Assembly: GCF_902809835.1 (NCBI RefSeq) | Contig: NZ_CADDWM010000015.1 | Span: 868,001-932,000 of the forward strand | Origin: Agromyces sp. Marseille-P2726 | Lineage (GTDB): Bacteria; Actinomycetota; Actinomycetes; Actinomycetales; Microbacteriaceae | Direction: 5' to 3' | Length of the DNA stretch: 64,000 nt | Shown here: one piece after another, positions 55,163-64,000 of the stretch | Layout of the letters: every line of letters begins with the position of its first letter | Numbering within the stretch: the first letter of the stretch is position 1 | Position numbers and translations under genes: made by a program | Notes under the pieces: model-generated | Seen by the model: the letters and a program-made list of their open reading frames with translations, nothing else | Told to the model about the DNA's origin: nothing | Databases searched by the model: none

Positions 55163-56062
55163 CTACCCCCGTCGCCCCATTGCCCCCGACACGGGCTCAT
55201 CATGCCACGGTCCGTACACCGCCACCGTGTTCGACGCGATCTGCGAGCAGAACTCGTCGAGATCGGCCTCGAGGGTTTCGGCCATGAACCGAATCGTGTG
55301 GGGCACCAGGTACGGCGCGTTCGGCCGACCGCGGAGGGGCACCGGGGTGAGGTACGGGGCATCCGTCTCGACCAGGATCCGATCGGTCGGGGCCGCCCGC
55401 AGGGCGTCGCGCAGGTTCTCGGCGTTCTTGAACGTGACGTTCCCGGCGAACGAGACGTACCAGCCGGCCTCGGTCACCGTGCGCGCCAGCTGCGCGTCGC
55501 CCGAGAAGCAGTGGAAGACGGTGCGCTCGGGCGCGGCGACCCGGCGCAGCGTCTCGAGCACCTCGTGGTGTGCGTCGCGATCATGGATCTGCAGCGCGAG
55601 GCCGTGCCGCTTCGCGATCTCGATGTGCGCCTCGAACGATCGGAACTGCGCGCCGCGCCCGCCCTCGCCCGTGCGGTAGAAATCGAGCCCGGTCTCGCCG
55701 ATGGCCCGCACCCGGGGGCGCGCCGCGAGGTCATCGATCGCAGCGAGGGAGTCGTCGAGCGTTCGGGATGCCTCGAGCTCGGGGGCCTCGTTGGGATGCA
55801 GCGCCACGGCGGCGAGCAGGCGCGGCTCGCGCTCGGCCACCTCGGCCGACCACCGGCTCGTCGCGACATCCGTGCCGACCTGCACCGCACCGAGGACCCC
55901 GACCGACGCCGCACGTTCGAGGTGCTCGTGCACCTCGAGCCACGGTACGCCGTGCCCGGGTTCGAGATGCGTGTGGTTGTCGTACACCCCGACCGCGAGC
56001 GGCGCGGGCGAGGCCGGGTACGCAGCGGCCTCCGAGCCCGCCGATGCGCCCGAGCCCGTCAC
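55163..56062 (-). CDS. tatD: TatD family metal-dependent hydrolase
   Basis: 299 residues from GTG 56062, chosen because GTGA overlaps the metG stop. The TIM-barrel metal site is seen in YDNHTHLEPGHG (HxH), EIGETGLDFYRT (Glu ligand), QIHDRDAHHEVL (His) and FHCFSGDAQLA and VETDAPYLTPVPLRGRPNAPYLV. The family acts on DNA 3' ends and RNA, but the physiological role is not fixed. It overlaps metG (GTGA) and precedes rsmA by 3 nt. Confidence 0.94.
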   Translation of the reverse strand: MTGSGASAGSEAAAYPASPAPLAVGVYDNHTHLEPGHGVPWLEVHEHLERAASVGVLGAVQVGTDVATSRWSAEVAEREPRLLAAVALHPNEAPELEASRTLDDSLAAIDDLAARPRVRAIGETGLDFYRTGEGGRGAQFRSFEAHIEIAKRHGLALQIHDRDAHHEVLETLRRVAAPERTVFHCFSGDAQLARTVTEAGWYVSFAGNVTFKNAENLRDALRAAPTDRILVETDAPYLTPVPLRGRPNAPYLVPHTIRFMAETLEADLDEFCSQIASNTVAVYGPWHDEPVSGAMGRRG

Positions 56063-57618
56063 ACCGAGACCTCGACGCGCGGGAAGAGCGCCTCGAGGGG
56101 CGCCACCCGATCGCCGACGGACCACTCGTGGGCGCGGTCGACGCGCTGCTCCTGCACGGTGCCCGGGGCGCCGAGGGCCGCCCAGAGCTTCGCGGTCGCC
56201 TGCGGCAGCACGGGCGAGAGCAGCACGGCGAGCGTGCCGAGGCCGTGGTACGCGGTGGCGAGGACGGTCTCGAGTCGCTCGCGCTGCTGCGGCTGCTTCG
56301 CGAGCGACCACGGCTCCTCGGCGGTCAGGTAGCCGTTCAGCGCATCGACGAGCTCCCATGCGGCCGCGATGGCGTCGTGGATCGCGAGCCGCTGGATGGC
56401 CGACCAGGAGGCCTGCGTCGCCCTCGTCTCGAGCTCGCCGATCTCACGGTCGGCGTCGGAGCGCTCGGCCGCTCGGGGCACCTCGCCGTCGCAGTACCGC
56501 GTGATCATCGCGATGACCCGGGAGGCGAGGTTGCCGAATCCGTTGGCGAGTTCGGCCTGATACCGCGCCGCGAGGTCCTCCCACGAGAACGAGCCGTCCT
56601 GGCCGAAGTGGATGGCCCGCATGAAGTAGTAGCGGAACGCATCCGACCCGAACGTGTCGGTGATCTGCGAGGGAGCGATGCCCGTGAGCTTGGACTTCGA
56701 CATCTTCTCGCCGCCGACGAGGAGCCAGCCGTGGCCGAACACGCCGCGGGGCACTTCGAGGCCCGCAGCCATGAGCATGGCCGGCCAGATCACGGCGTGG
56801 AACCGCAGGATGTCTTTACCGACGATGTGCTGTGCCGGCCACCGGCGCGCGAACTCAGCGTCATCCTCGCCGTAGCCGACAGCCGTGATGTAGTTCAGCA
56901 GTGCGTCGAACCACACGTAGACGACGTGCGTGTCGTCCCAGGGGACCTTGACGCCCCAGTCGAACGTCGACCGGGAGATCGAGAGATCGGCGAGCCCCGA
57001 CCGCACCCAGCCCAGCACCTCGTTGCGCGCCGACTCGGGCTGCACGAAGTCGGGCCGCTCCTCGTAGAGGGCGAGCAGCCGATCGGCGAACGCCGACGTG
57101 CGGAAGAAGTAGTTCTTCTCGTGCAGACGCTCGACGGGCTTCGAGTGGATGGCGCACACGAGCTGACCCTCGTACTCGCCGACGCCGGGCACGAGCTCGG
57201 ACTCCTGCTTGTACTCCTCGCAGCCGACGCAGTAGTAGCCCTCGTACTCGCCGGTGTAGATGTGGCCGTCGTCGTAGAGCTGCTGCAGGAACTTCTGGAC
57301 GTTGAGCTCGTGGCGTGCGTCGGTGGTGCGGATGAAGTCGTCGTTCGCCACGTCGATCGTCTCGAGCAGCGGCTTCCAGGCCTCGTCCACGAGCTTGTCG
57401 GCCCACTCCTTCGGGGTCACGCCGTTGGCGGTGGCGGTGCGCAGGATCTTCTGGCCGTGCTCGTCGGTGCCGGTGAGCATCCACGTGTCCTCGCCCGCCT
57501 GGCGGTGCCACCGTGCGAGCACGTCGGCCGCCACCTCGGTGTACGCGTGCCCGATGTGGGGCACGTCGTTCACGTAGAAGATGGGCGTGGTGATGTAGAA
57601 CGAGGAGGCGTCGGCCAT
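56059..57618 (-). CDS. metG: Methionyl-tRNA synthetase
   Basis: 519 residues. Class I signatures PHIGHAYTEVAADV (HIGH) and GGEKMSKSKLTGI (KMSKS); the connective peptide has a metal-like CVGCEEY with a second C-A-I-H, giving three cysteines and one His. The C-terminal helical domain recognises the anticodon. The C-terminal EMAP/Trbp111-like dimerisation domain of longer forms is absent. The ATG follows TAGGAT by 7 nt, a likely leaderless promoter. tatD overlaps its end. Confidence 0.97.
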   Translation of the reverse strand: MADASSFYITTPIFYVNDVPHIGHAYTEVAADVLARWHRQAGEDTWMLTGTDEHGQKILRTATANGVTPKEWADKLVDEAWKPLLETIDVANDDFIRTTDARHELNVQKFLQQLYDDGHIYTGEYEGYYCVGCEEYKQESELVPGVGEYEGQLVCAIHSKPVERLHEKNYFFRTSAFADRLLALYEERPDFVQPESARNEVLGWVRSGLADLSISRSTFDWGVKVPWDDTHVVYVWFDALLNYITAVGYGEDDAEFARRWPAQHIVGKDILRFHAVIWPAMLMAAGLEVPRGVFGHGWLLVGGEKMSKSKLTGIAPSQITDTFGSDAFRYYFMRAIHFGQDGSFSWEDLAARYQAELANGFGNLASRVIAMITRYCDGEVPRAAERSDADREIGELETRATQASWSAIQRLAIHDAIAAAWELVDALNGYLTAEEPWSLAKQPQQRERLETVLATAYHGLGTLAVLLSPVLPQATAKLWAALGAPGTVQEQRVDRAHEWSVGDRVAPLEALFPRVEVSV

Positions 57619-57625
57619 GCGCTCA

Positions 57626-57631
57626 ATCCTA
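57626..57631 (-). promoter_or_regulatory. -10 hexamer TAGGAT of metG
   Basis: TAGGAT ends 7 nt before the ATG at 57618 on the minus strand; leaderless transcript predicted. Confidence 0.45.
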
Positions 57632-57702
57632 TGGGCGCGGGGATGCCACCCCTTCCGGGTTACGGCCGGCGGGCGGGCGGCGGGTTGCGGCTGACGGGCC
57701 GG

Positions 57703-58782
57703 CTACGCCTTGCGGGCCCGTTCCTCCCGATGCCGTCGCCGCACGCTGCCGTCGCCGATCGCGGGCGGCACCGCCTCCTCGACCTCCAGGTGCTCGTGGG
57801 GCGTCGGCACGCCGAGCGTCACGTCCTGCTCCTTGATCTCGGGTTCGCGCACGCGCTGGCCCGGGTAGTCGACGACCCTCAACCCGAGCACGATCTTGCC
57901 CGGCGCCTCTCGCTTGTCGAGGGCTCGGTAGGCGTCGGCCACGCGATCGAGCGGGAACACGTCGGCGATGGGCAGCCGGATGCGCCGGGCTGCGGCGAGC
58001 GCGGCCACCCTGCCGAGCGCGACGACGTCGCCCGGGGATAGCCGCACGGCGCCGTGCTCGTCGACGGCGTCCCAGTCGAGCACGGTGAGGATGCGCGCGG
58101 CCGGCACGCCGAGCGCCTTCGCCTCGCGGGCCTGGCCGCCCAGGAAGTCGATGAACGCGCTGATCGGCCGCTCGGTGAGCGCGCGAACCCGCTCGGCAAG
58201 GCCGGGCCCGTACGCGGTCGGGATCACGCCGAACTGGCGCAGGAAGTCGAACCGCTCCTCGGCGCTCGTGCCGATGACGGTGGCGCCGCGCATGCGCGCG
58301 AACTGCGCGGCGAGACATCCGAGTCCGCCGGCGGCAGCCGTGATGACGACCGTGTCCGCAGGACCGAGGTTCAGCCCCTCGACGGCGTTCCACGCGGTGG
58401 TGCCCGCCGTGTACAGCGAGCCCGCCACCTCCCACGAGAGGGCGGGCGGTCGCTCGAGCAGCTGCGTCTCGGGCACGACGACGTGCGTGGCCTGGGCGCC
58501 GTGGTCGACGAAGCCCATGACCTCGTCACCCCGTGAGAACCTCGTGGCACCAGGACCGGTCGCGATGACCACCCCGGCGAGGTCGCGCCCCTGCGGCCAC
58601 GGGAGTGCCACCGGCCAGCGCTCGGGATGCTCGCCCCGGCGCATCGCGCTCTCGACGGGGTTCAGGCCGGTGGCGAACACCTCGACGAGCACCTCTCCGT
58701 CACCGGGATCGGGCGTGGACACCTCGACCACCTCGAGCATCTCGGGGCCGCCGAACTGGGAGAACCTGACTGCGTGCGCCAT
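57703..58782 (-). CDS. Zinc-independent MDR / quinone oxidoreductase-like NADP(H) dehydrogenase
   Basis: 359 residues from the ATG at 58782 (GGAGG 6 nt upstream). Medium-chain dehydrogenase fold: AHAVRFSQFGGPEMLEVVEV at the N-terminus, GRDLAGVV, the nucleotide loop AAAGGLGCLAAQFARMRGA and SAEERFDFLRQFG. No structural zinc Cys cluster is seen, as in quinone reductases. The C-terminal ~35 residues (EEAVPPAIGDGSVRRRHREERARKA) are an unusual charged tail. Substrate unknown. It is 84 nt from metG and follows no known operon. Confidence 0.88.
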   Translation of the reverse strand: MAHAVRFSQFGGPEMLEVVEVSTPDPGDGEVLVEVFATGLNPVESAMRRGEHPERWPVALPWPQGRDLAGVVIATGPGATRFSRGDEVMGFVDHGAQATHVVVPETQLLERPPALSWEVAGSLYTAGTTAWNAVEGLNLGPADTVVITAAAGGLGCLAAQFARMRGATVIGTSAEERFDFLRQFGVIPTAYGPGLAERVRALTERPISAFIDFLGGQAREAKALGVPAARILTVLDWDAVDEHGAVRLSPGDVVALGRVAALAAARRIRLPIADVFPLDRVADAYRALDKREAPGKIVLGLRVVDYPGQRVREPEIKEQDVTLGVPTPHEHLEVEEAVPPAIGDGSVRRRHREERARKA

Positions 58783-58813
58783 CGGACACCTCCACGGTCG
58801 TGCCGTACTGCCA

Positions 58814-59692
58814 TCATCCCCCATTTCGAGGGACAACGGGCGGATTCAGCCGTCGATCGGCGTCGGCCCGCGGCGAGCGGCGAGCGGCGAGCGCAGCCTC
58901 GTACAGGTCTCGCCGGCCCAGCCCGCTCTCGGCGGCGACGAGCGTCGCGGCATCCTTCAGCCGGGTACCGGATGCCGCGAGCTCGAGCACGCGCTCCAGC
59001 GCGCCCGCTGCGTCCGCCCGCTCGGCTGCCGCACCACCGACGACGATGCAGATCTCGCCCCGCACGCCCCCGGATGCCCACGCGGCGAGCTCGCCGAGGC
59101 CACCACGGCGCACCTCCTCGTGCAGCTTGGTGAGCTCGCGGCAGACCGCCGCCGGACGATCGGGCCCGAAGGCGTCCGCGAGGGCGTCGAGACTCGCGGC
59201 GAGGCGCGACGGCGCCTCGAAGAAGACGAGGGTGCGCCGGTCCATCGCGAGTTCGGCGACGCGGCGGGCGCGATCACCCGCCTTGCGCGGAAGGAATCCC
59301 TCGAAGGCGAAGCGGTCGGTCGGCAGGCCGGAGACGGCGAGCGCCGTGATCACCGCCGACGGGCCCGGGATCGCCGTGACGTCGACGCCGGCGGCAACGG
59401 CTGCCTGCACGAGCGGGAAGCCGGGGTCGGAGACGGTCGGCATGCCGGCGTCGCTCAGCACGAGCAGGTCCCGATCACGGGCGAGCTCCACGAGCTCGTC
59501 CGCCTTCTGGCGCTCGTTGTGCTCGTGGAGGGCGATCAGTCGCGGCCGATTCCGGATGCCGAGGCCGGCGAGCAGGCGCTGCGTGACGCGCGTGTCCTCC
59601 GAGGCCACGACGTCGGCGTGCTCGAGCGCGTCGCGGAGCCGGACCGATGCGTCGCCGAGGTTGCCGATGGGCGTCGCCGCGAGGATGATCAT
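58814..59692 (-). CDS. rsmI: 16S rRNA (cytidine1402-2'-O)-methyltransferase
   Basis: 292 residues from the ATG at 59692; an in-frame alternative at 59710 would add 6 residues. Tetrapyrrole methylase fold: LAATPIGNLGDASVRLRDAL, DADVVASEDTRVTQRLL, LVLSDAGMPTVSDPGFPLV and AIPGPSAVITALAVSGLPTDRFAFEGFLPRK. It methylates the 2'-OH of C1402 in the ribosomal P site. Divergent from the protein mannosyltransferase gene, a standard actinobacterial arrangement. Confidence 0.95.
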   Translation of the reverse strand: MIILAATPIGNLGDASVRLRDALEHADVVASEDTRVTQRLLAGLGIRNRPRLIALHEHNERQKADELVELARDRDLLVLSDAGMPTVSDPGFPLVQAAVAAGVDVTAIPGPSAVITALAVSGLPTDRFAFEGFLPRKAGDRARRVAELAMDRRTLVFFEAPSRLAASLDALADAFGPDRPAAVCRELTKLHEEVRRGGLGELAAWASGGVRGEICIVVGGAAAERADAAGALERVLELAASGTRLKDAATLVAAESGLGRRDLYEAALAARRSPRADADRRLNPPVVPRNGG

Positions 59693-59729
59693 GCACCCAG
59701 TGTCCCGCACGGCGTCTCGCGGCCCCGAT

Positions 59730-59735
59730 TACGCT
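59730..59735 (+). promoter_or_regulatory. -10 hexamer TACGCT of the PMT gene
   Basis: TACGCT ends 6 nt before the ATG at 59742, again the leaderless spacing. Confidence 0.5.
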
Positions 59736-59741
59736 TGGCGC

Positions 59742-61373
59742 ATGGGTGCAGTGGCCGACGAGCGCGAGCAGGTCGAGGCACACGACGAACCCACCCATCC
59801 GACCGAGGCTCGCGGCACCCGCCTCGACGCATGGTGGGCGCGCATCCTCTCGACGCCGCGTCGGCGTGCGCTCTGGTACTGGGGCGGGCCGCTGCTCGTG
59901 ACCCTGCTCGCCGCCGTGCTGCGATTCTGGAACCTCGGCCACCCGCAGGCCATCGTCTTCGACGAGACCTACTACGTGAAGGATGCCTGGACGCTCCTGC
60001 AGAACGGCTACGAATCCGATTGGCCCGAAGGAGCCGACGAGGACTTCGCGCGCGGTGACACGGGCATCTTCCTGGATGAACCGACGTACGTCGTGCATCC
60101 GCCGCTCGGCAAGTGGCTGATCTCGCTCGGCATGGCGGCCTTCGGCGCCGGCGATGCCTTCTGGTGGCGCGCGTCGACGGCGCTCGCGGGCACCGCGGCG
60201 GTGTTCCTCGTCGCACTGGTCGCCCGGCGGCTCTGGGCTTCGACGGTCGTCGCGGTGATCGCCGCGTTCCTGCTCGCGGTCGACGGCAACGCGATCGTGA
60301 TGTCGCGCGTGGCGCTCCTCGACACGTGGCTCATGCTGTTCACCCTGCTCGGGTTCTGGTTCGTGCTGCTCGATCGCGACGATGCCCGGCGCCGGCTCGA
60401 GCAGCACCTGGGCGAAGCCCGAGCCGCCGGCCGCGATCCGCACTACGGCCCCGCGCTGTGGGCTCGACCATGGGTCGTCGCGGCGGGAGCGGCGTTCGGG
60501 GCGGCGTGCGCGGTGAAGTGGTCGGGGCTCTGGTTCCTGGCGGCGTTCGGCGTCTACCTCGTCGTCGTGGATGCGGTCGCGCGACGACGGGCCGGAGTGC
60601 CGTTCTGGTTCACCGGCGCCGTGCTGAAGCAGGGTCCCATCACGTTCGTGCTGCTCGTTCCGGTGGCCGTGGCGGTCTACCTCGCCTCCTGGACGGGCTG
60701 GTTCGCCACCTCCGGCGGGTACTACCGGCAGTGGGCCGAGGAGGCTGCGAACCGGGCCACTGGGTTCTTCTCATGGGTGCCCACGGCACTGCAGAGCCTC
60801 TGGCACTACCACCAGTCGGCGTACCAGTACCACGTCGGCGTCCACGCCGAGCACCCGTCGGAGGCGAATCCGCTGACGTGGCTCATCATGTTCAAGCCGA
60901 CGAACATGTACTTCCACGCCATCGAGGACGGCTCGGGCGGATGCGGCGCCGACACGTGCTGGGAATCCATCATCGGCATCGGCAACCCGCTCATCTGGTG
61001 GGCGGCGGCCGCGGCATCCGTGTACCTCATCTACCGGCTGGTGCGCTACCGGGAGTGGCAGGTCGGCGCGATCCTGCTCGGTCTCGCCGCGGGATACCTG
61101 CCCTGGCTCGCCTACCTCGACCGCACGGTGTTCCAGTTCTACTCGATCGCGTTCCAGCCCTACACCATGCTCGCGCTCGCGGCGGTGATCGCCCTCATCC
61201 TCGGCCGACGCGACGACGCCACGTGGCGACGCGAGCGCGGCATCGCGACGGTGACGATCTTCCTCGTCTTCGTGCTGCTCGTCTCGGCCTTCTACTACCC
61301 GATCTGGACTGGCATTGCGGTGACGCCCGAGTTCCGGCAGCTGCACTTCTGGGCGCCCAGTTGGGCGACGTGA
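59742..61373 (+). CDS. pmt: Protein O-mannosyltransferase (dolichyl/polyprenyl-phosphate-mannose dependent)
   Basis: 543 residues, GT39 family, with about eleven membrane helices. Signature acidic site FDETYYVKDAW (the D and E of the DE motif) after the first helix, HPPLGKWLISLGMAAFG, and VALLDTWLMLFTLLGFW. The segment PTNMYFHAIEDGSGGCGADTC is in an extracytoplasmic loop. It transfers mannose from polyprenyl phosphate to Ser/Thr of exported proteins, which couples to Sec export in actinobacteria. The stop overlaps the next gene start (TGATG). Confidence 0.93.
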   Translation: MGAVADEREQVEAHDEPTHPTEARGTRLDAWWARILSTPRRRALWYWGGPLLVTLLAAVLRFWNLGHPQAIVFDETYYVKDAWTLLQNGYESDWPEGADEDFARGDTGIFLDEPTYVVHPPLGKWLISLGMAAFGAGDAFWWRASTALAGTAAVFLVALVARRLWASTVVAVIAAFLLAVDGNAIVMSRVALLDTWLMLFTLLGFWFVLLDRDDARRRLEQHLGEARAAGRDPHYGPALWARPWVVAAGAAFGAACAVKWSGLWFLAAFGVYLVVVDAVARRRAGVPFWFTGAVLKQGPITFVLLVPVAVAVYLASWTGWFATSGGYYRQWAEEAANRATGFFSWVPTALQSLWHYHQSAYQYHVGVHAEHPSEANPLTWLIMFKPTNMYFHAIEDGSGGCGADTCWESIIGIGNPLIWWAAAAASVYLIYRLVRYREWQVGAILLGLAAGYLPWLAYLDRTVFQFYSIAFQPYTMLALAAVIALILGRRDDATWRRERGIATVTIFLVFVLLVSAFYYPIWTGIAVTPEFRQLHFWAPSWAT

Positions 61374-62371
61374 TGCGCCGGGTCCGCCCGAGCGCACGAC
61401 TGCTGCCCGGCGCGACTGCCGCCGCGATCGCGGCCGCCGTGTCCTGGTCGGTGCACCTCGCCGTGCCGGCCGTGCCGCTCCTCACCGCCGCGGTGGCGCT
61501 CGGCATCCTCGTCGGCCAGGTCCCGGCGCTGCGACCGGCACTCGACGGGGGGCTGCGGCCCGGCCTCCGGATGGCGGCGCGTCGGCTGCTGCGCATCGGC
61601 ATCGTGCTGCTCGGGCTCGAGCTCAGCCTCGTCGACATCGCCGCCCTCGGATGGCTGACGATCGCGACCACGGTGGCCGTGGTCGTCGTGACGTTCGCGG
61701 GCACGATCGGCCTCGGCCGCGCCATGGGCCTGCCCGGCCACCAGCCGCTCCTCGTCGCGAGCGGGTTCTCGATCTGCGGCGTCTCGGCGATCGGGGCGAT
61801 GGGGGCCGCGGTGCGGGCGCGGCACGAGGAGCAGGCGGTGCCCGTCGCGCTCGTCACGCTGTGCGGCACGCTGGCGATCGCCGTGCTGCCCGTGCTGTGG
61901 CATCCGCTCGGCCTCTCGGCCATCGGGTTCGGGCACTGGGTCGGCGCCGGCGTGCACGACGTGGGGCAGGTCGTCGCGACCGCGCAGCTCGCCGGTACCG
62001 CAGCCCTCGCCGTGGCGGTCGTCGTGAAGCTCACTCGCGTGCTGCTGCTCGCCCCGATGGTCGCGATCACCACAGCGGTCGAACGACGCAGGGCGGCGGA
62101 TGCCGCGGGCCCGCGCCCCGCGATCGTGCCGGTGTTCGTGGTCGGGGTCCTCGCCGCCGTGCTGCTCAACACGCTGGTGCCGCTGCCCGAGTGGCTGCTC
62201 ACCGGAGCGGAGTTCGTGCAGACCGCGCTGCTCGCGATGGCGCTGTTCGCGCTGGGCGCGGCCATCCGGTTCGCGGAGCTCGCCGTCACCGGCTGGCGGG
62301 CGCTCGTCACCGGGCTCACGTCGTGGGTGCTCGTCGCCGCGCTGGCGTACGGGGCCGTGCTGCTGGGGTGA
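61373..62371 (+). CDS. YeiH/UPF0324 putative sulfate exporter-like membrane protein
   Basis: 332 residues from the ATG at 61373 (TGATG overlap with PMT; a GTG at 61370 is also in frame). Ten or so membrane helices; the family motifs SGFSICGVSAIGAMG (about residue 124) and GAGVHDVGQVVATAQL (about 184) are clear. The YeiH/UPF0324 family is an uncharacterised transporter group; a sulfate export role has been proposed but is not established. Cotranscription with PMT is likely. Confidence 0.85.
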   Translation: MRRVRPSARLLPGATAAAIAAAVSWSVHLAVPAVPLLTAAVALGILVGQVPALRPALDGGLRPGLRMAARRLLRIGIVLLGLELSLVDIAALGWLTIATTVAVVVVTFAGTIGLGRAMGLPGHQPLLVASGFSICGVSAIGAMGAAVRARHEEQAVPVALVTLCGTLAIAVLPVLWHPLGLSAIGFGHWVGAGVHDVGQVVATAQLAGTAALAVAVVVKLTRVLLLAPMVAITTAVERRRAADAAGPRPAIVPVFVVGVLAAVLLNTLVPLPEWLLTGAEFVQTALLAMALFALGAAIRFAELAVTGWRALVTGLTSWVLVAALAYGAVLLG

Positions 62372-62389
62372 GGGCTGAAGCACGCACCG

Positions 62390-63355
62390 TCACACCGTGA
62401 GCACGAGCTTGCCGCGCACGTCGCCCGCCTCGAACCGACGGATCGCTTCCGCGGCATCCGCGAGGGCGAAGGTGCGATCCACCACCGGTGTCACGTCGCC
62501 GGCCTCGATGTAGCGCGCCAGCTCGGCGAGATCGTCGCCGTTGCGGCGGGCGGCGAGCGGGCGGAGTCGCTGCGAGACGAACGGGTTCACGAACGATGCC
62601 CGGATGATGCGCCCGAACGGGCCGAACACCGCCCCGCCCGTGCCCGACGAGAGCACGAGCGTGCCACGCTCCGTCAGCGCGCGGCGGATGCGGCCGAGCG
62701 GGTGGTCGGCGACCAGGTCGAAGATGGCGTCGTAGCGGCCCCAGGCCGCGGTGAAGTCGTCGCGGGTGTAGTCGATGACATGGTCGGCGCCGATCGCGCG
62801 CACATGGTCTGCCTTCGAGCCACGGCACACGCCGGTCACCTCAGCGCCCATCGCCTTGGCGAGCTGCACGGCGAATCCGCCCACTCCTCCCGACGCGCCG
62901 TTCACCAGCACGTGCCGGCCGGGGCGGACGTCGGCGAGGCGCCAACCCTGCAGCGCGGTCGTGCCCGACACGGGCACGGCGGCCGCGTGAACCGCATCGA
63001 TGTTCGAGGGCCGTCGGGCGACGAAGCGCTCGGCGACCGCCACCAGCTCGGCGTAACCGCCCTGGTCGGACTCCGCGTACACCGGGTCACCGACCGCGAA
63101 TCGCGTGACCGACGGACCCACGGCCTCGACGACGCCCGCGACATCCCGCCCGATGATCGGTCGCTTCGGATGCCGCAGGCCGAACGCCAGGCGCACCGCC
63201 CTCGGCACGCCCCGCATCAGGAGCGCATCTCCTGCGCTCACGGCGACGGCCTCCACTCGGATCAGCACCTCGTCGTCGGAGGGGATCGGAGCCTCGACTT
63301 CGGCGAGGGCGAGCACCTCGGGTCCGCCGTATCGACGCTGTGCGATCGCCCTCAC
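62390..63355 (-). CDS. MDR-type NAD(P)-dependent dehydrogenase (quinone reductase-like)
   Basis: 321 residues. N-terminal RAIAQRRYGGPEVLALAEVE, IIGRDVAGVVEAVGPSV, the Rossmann loop GASGGVGGFAVQLAKAMGA and ADHVIDYTRDDFTAAWGRYDAIFDLV, typical of the zinc-free quinone reductase/ZTA1 group. The ATG overlaps the next gene stop (ATGA), so it is co-translated with a closely related dehydrogenase. Confidence 0.9.
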   Translation of the reverse strand: MRAIAQRRYGGPEVLALAEVEAPIPSDDEVLIRVEAVAVSAGDALLMRGVPRAVRLAFGLRHPKRPIIGRDVAGVVEAVGPSVTRFAVGDPVYAESDQGGYAELVAVAERFVARRPSNIDAVHAAAVPVSGTTALQGWRLADVRPGRHVLVNGASGGVGGFAVQLAKAMGAEVTGVCRGSKADHVRAIGADHVIDYTRDDFTAAWGRYDAIFDLVADHPLGRIRRALTERGTLVLSSGTGGAVFGPFGRIIRASFVNPFVSQRLRPLAARRNGDDLAELARYIEAGDVTPVVDRTFALADAAEAIRRFEAGDVRGKLVLTV

Positions 63356-64000
63356 GACCCGACCTCCGTGCCCCGCGGCGCCTCAGACACGGCCACCACC
63401 ACGTTGCCGACCTTGTGGCCGCTATCGACTCGGCGGTGCGCTTCCGCGATCGCATCGAAGGGAACGATCCGGTCGATGACCGGCCGGATGGCGCCGGTGG
63501 TCGCGAGCTCGCCGATGACGGCGAGGTCGGACGTCTTGTCGGCGATGCTGCGGAGCCCGGTGAAAAGGATTCCGGCTCGTCGCCCGGTATCGGCCGACCT
63601 CGCGCGCCTGGAACGCAGCAGCACGGGCAGCGTCGGCACCGTCGAAAGGTAGATCCCGTCGGGCGTGAGGGCACTGCGGCACTCGCGGAACGACCGTTTG
63701 CCCACCGCGTCGAAGATGACGTCGTAGCGGTCGGATGCCGCGGCGAAGTCGTCGCGGGTGTAGTCGATCACCTGGTCGGCGCCGAGCGAGCCCACCAGTT
63801 CGACGTTGCCGGTGCTGCAGACGCCGACGACCGTTGCGCCGAGGTGCTTCGCGTACTGCACGGCCGCCGACCCCACCGAGCCGGAGGCGCCGTTCACCAG
63901 CACCGTCTGGCCGGCACGCAGCCGGGCGCCGTCGCGCAGGAACGGGATCGCGGTGAAGAAGGCGTCGAGCAGCGACACGGCACCTGCGGCGTCGAGCCCG
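63352..64000 (-). CDS. MDR-type dehydrogenase, 5' part outside the window
   Basis: Only the C-terminal about 215 residues are visible. The Rossmann loop GASGSVGSAAVQYAKHLGA and DQVIDYTRDDFAAASDRYDVIFDAVG are closely related to the overlapping gene at 62390 and to each other (a tandem duplication). It is truncated by the window edge, not by a mutation. Probable quinone reductase-like enzyme. Confidence 0.85.
   Translation of the reverse strand, partial: GLDAAGAVSLLDAFFTAIPFLRDGARLRAGQTVLVNGASGSVGSAAVQYAKHLGATVVGVCSTGNVELVGSLGADQVIDYTRDDFAAASDRYDVIFDAVGKRSFRECRSALTPDGIYLSTVPTLPVLLRSRRARSADTGRRAGILFTGLRSIADKTSDLAVIGELATTGAIRPVIDRIVPFDAIAEAHRRVDSGHKVGNVVVAVSEAPRGTEVGS

Noticed and set aside
63352-64000. 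Truncated pseudogene at the right edge
   Set aside because: The frame is open to the last base and motifs are intact; the gene is simply cut by the window boundary.

Overview
The window is about 70% G+C, densely packed, and reads as chromosomal backbone of an actinobacterium, most probably a Microbacteriaceae member (Agromyces/Microbacterium-like). Supporting signs are the DUF7882-type small protein, the DUF4307-greA and mfd/mazG/eno/ftsB/DUF501 neighbourhoods, a protein O-mannosyltransferase next to rsmI, many leaderless-type promoters (TANNNT 6-7 nt before the start codon), and a strong bias towards the word GGATGCC/GGCATCC. The family assignment is inference from gene content; no rRNA is present to confirm it.

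Left part (1-18 kb): the end of a hemolysin III-like membrane protein, DUF4307, greA, threonine dehydratase, an AI-2E-type permease, an AlkZ/YcaQ-like glycosylase, htpX and lemA, an ABC-2 exporter, a TetR-aldolase-lactone oxidase operon, a Ppx/GppA phosphatase, several small proteins, a stand-alone molybdopterin oxidoreductase coupled to a small helical protein, and a RibD/DHFR-like reductase. Centre (18-34 kb): a very short tRNA gene with anticodon UAA, NADH dehydrogenase II, then subtilase-DUF501-ftsB-eno, a DUF559 nuclease surrounded by identical inverted-repeat elements and overlapping the end of hisS, mazG, nhaA with a strongly structured leader, mfd, RNase HI and pth. Right part (34-64 kb): rplY, gluconokinase and gnd, an acyl-CoA ligase, prs, glmU with tRNA-Gln, an ArsR-SRPBCC pair, MarR, a two-component system, metQNI, an ABC-F protein, ispE, rsmA, tatD, metG, rsmI, a protein mannosyltransferase, a YeiH-type exporter and quinone reductase-like dehydrogenases. 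The last gene runs off the window.

Most genes are housekeeping: central carbon metabolism (eno, gnd, gntK), translation (hisS, metG, pth, rplY, rsmA, rsmI, two tRNAs), transcription and repair (greA, mfd), envelope and isoprenoid precursors (glmU, ispE, PMT, ftsB), nucleotide metabolism (prs, mazG) and ion or nutrient transport (nhaA, metQNI). No prophage, insertion sequence, CRISPR array or plasmid module was seen. The most unusual items are the 51-nt inverted-repeat elements that flank the DUF559 nuclease gene and appear to have been read into the hisS C-terminus, the structured leader of nhaA whose last hairpin buries the ribosome binding site, and the class-I-shaped tRNA with a leucine-type UAA anticodon.
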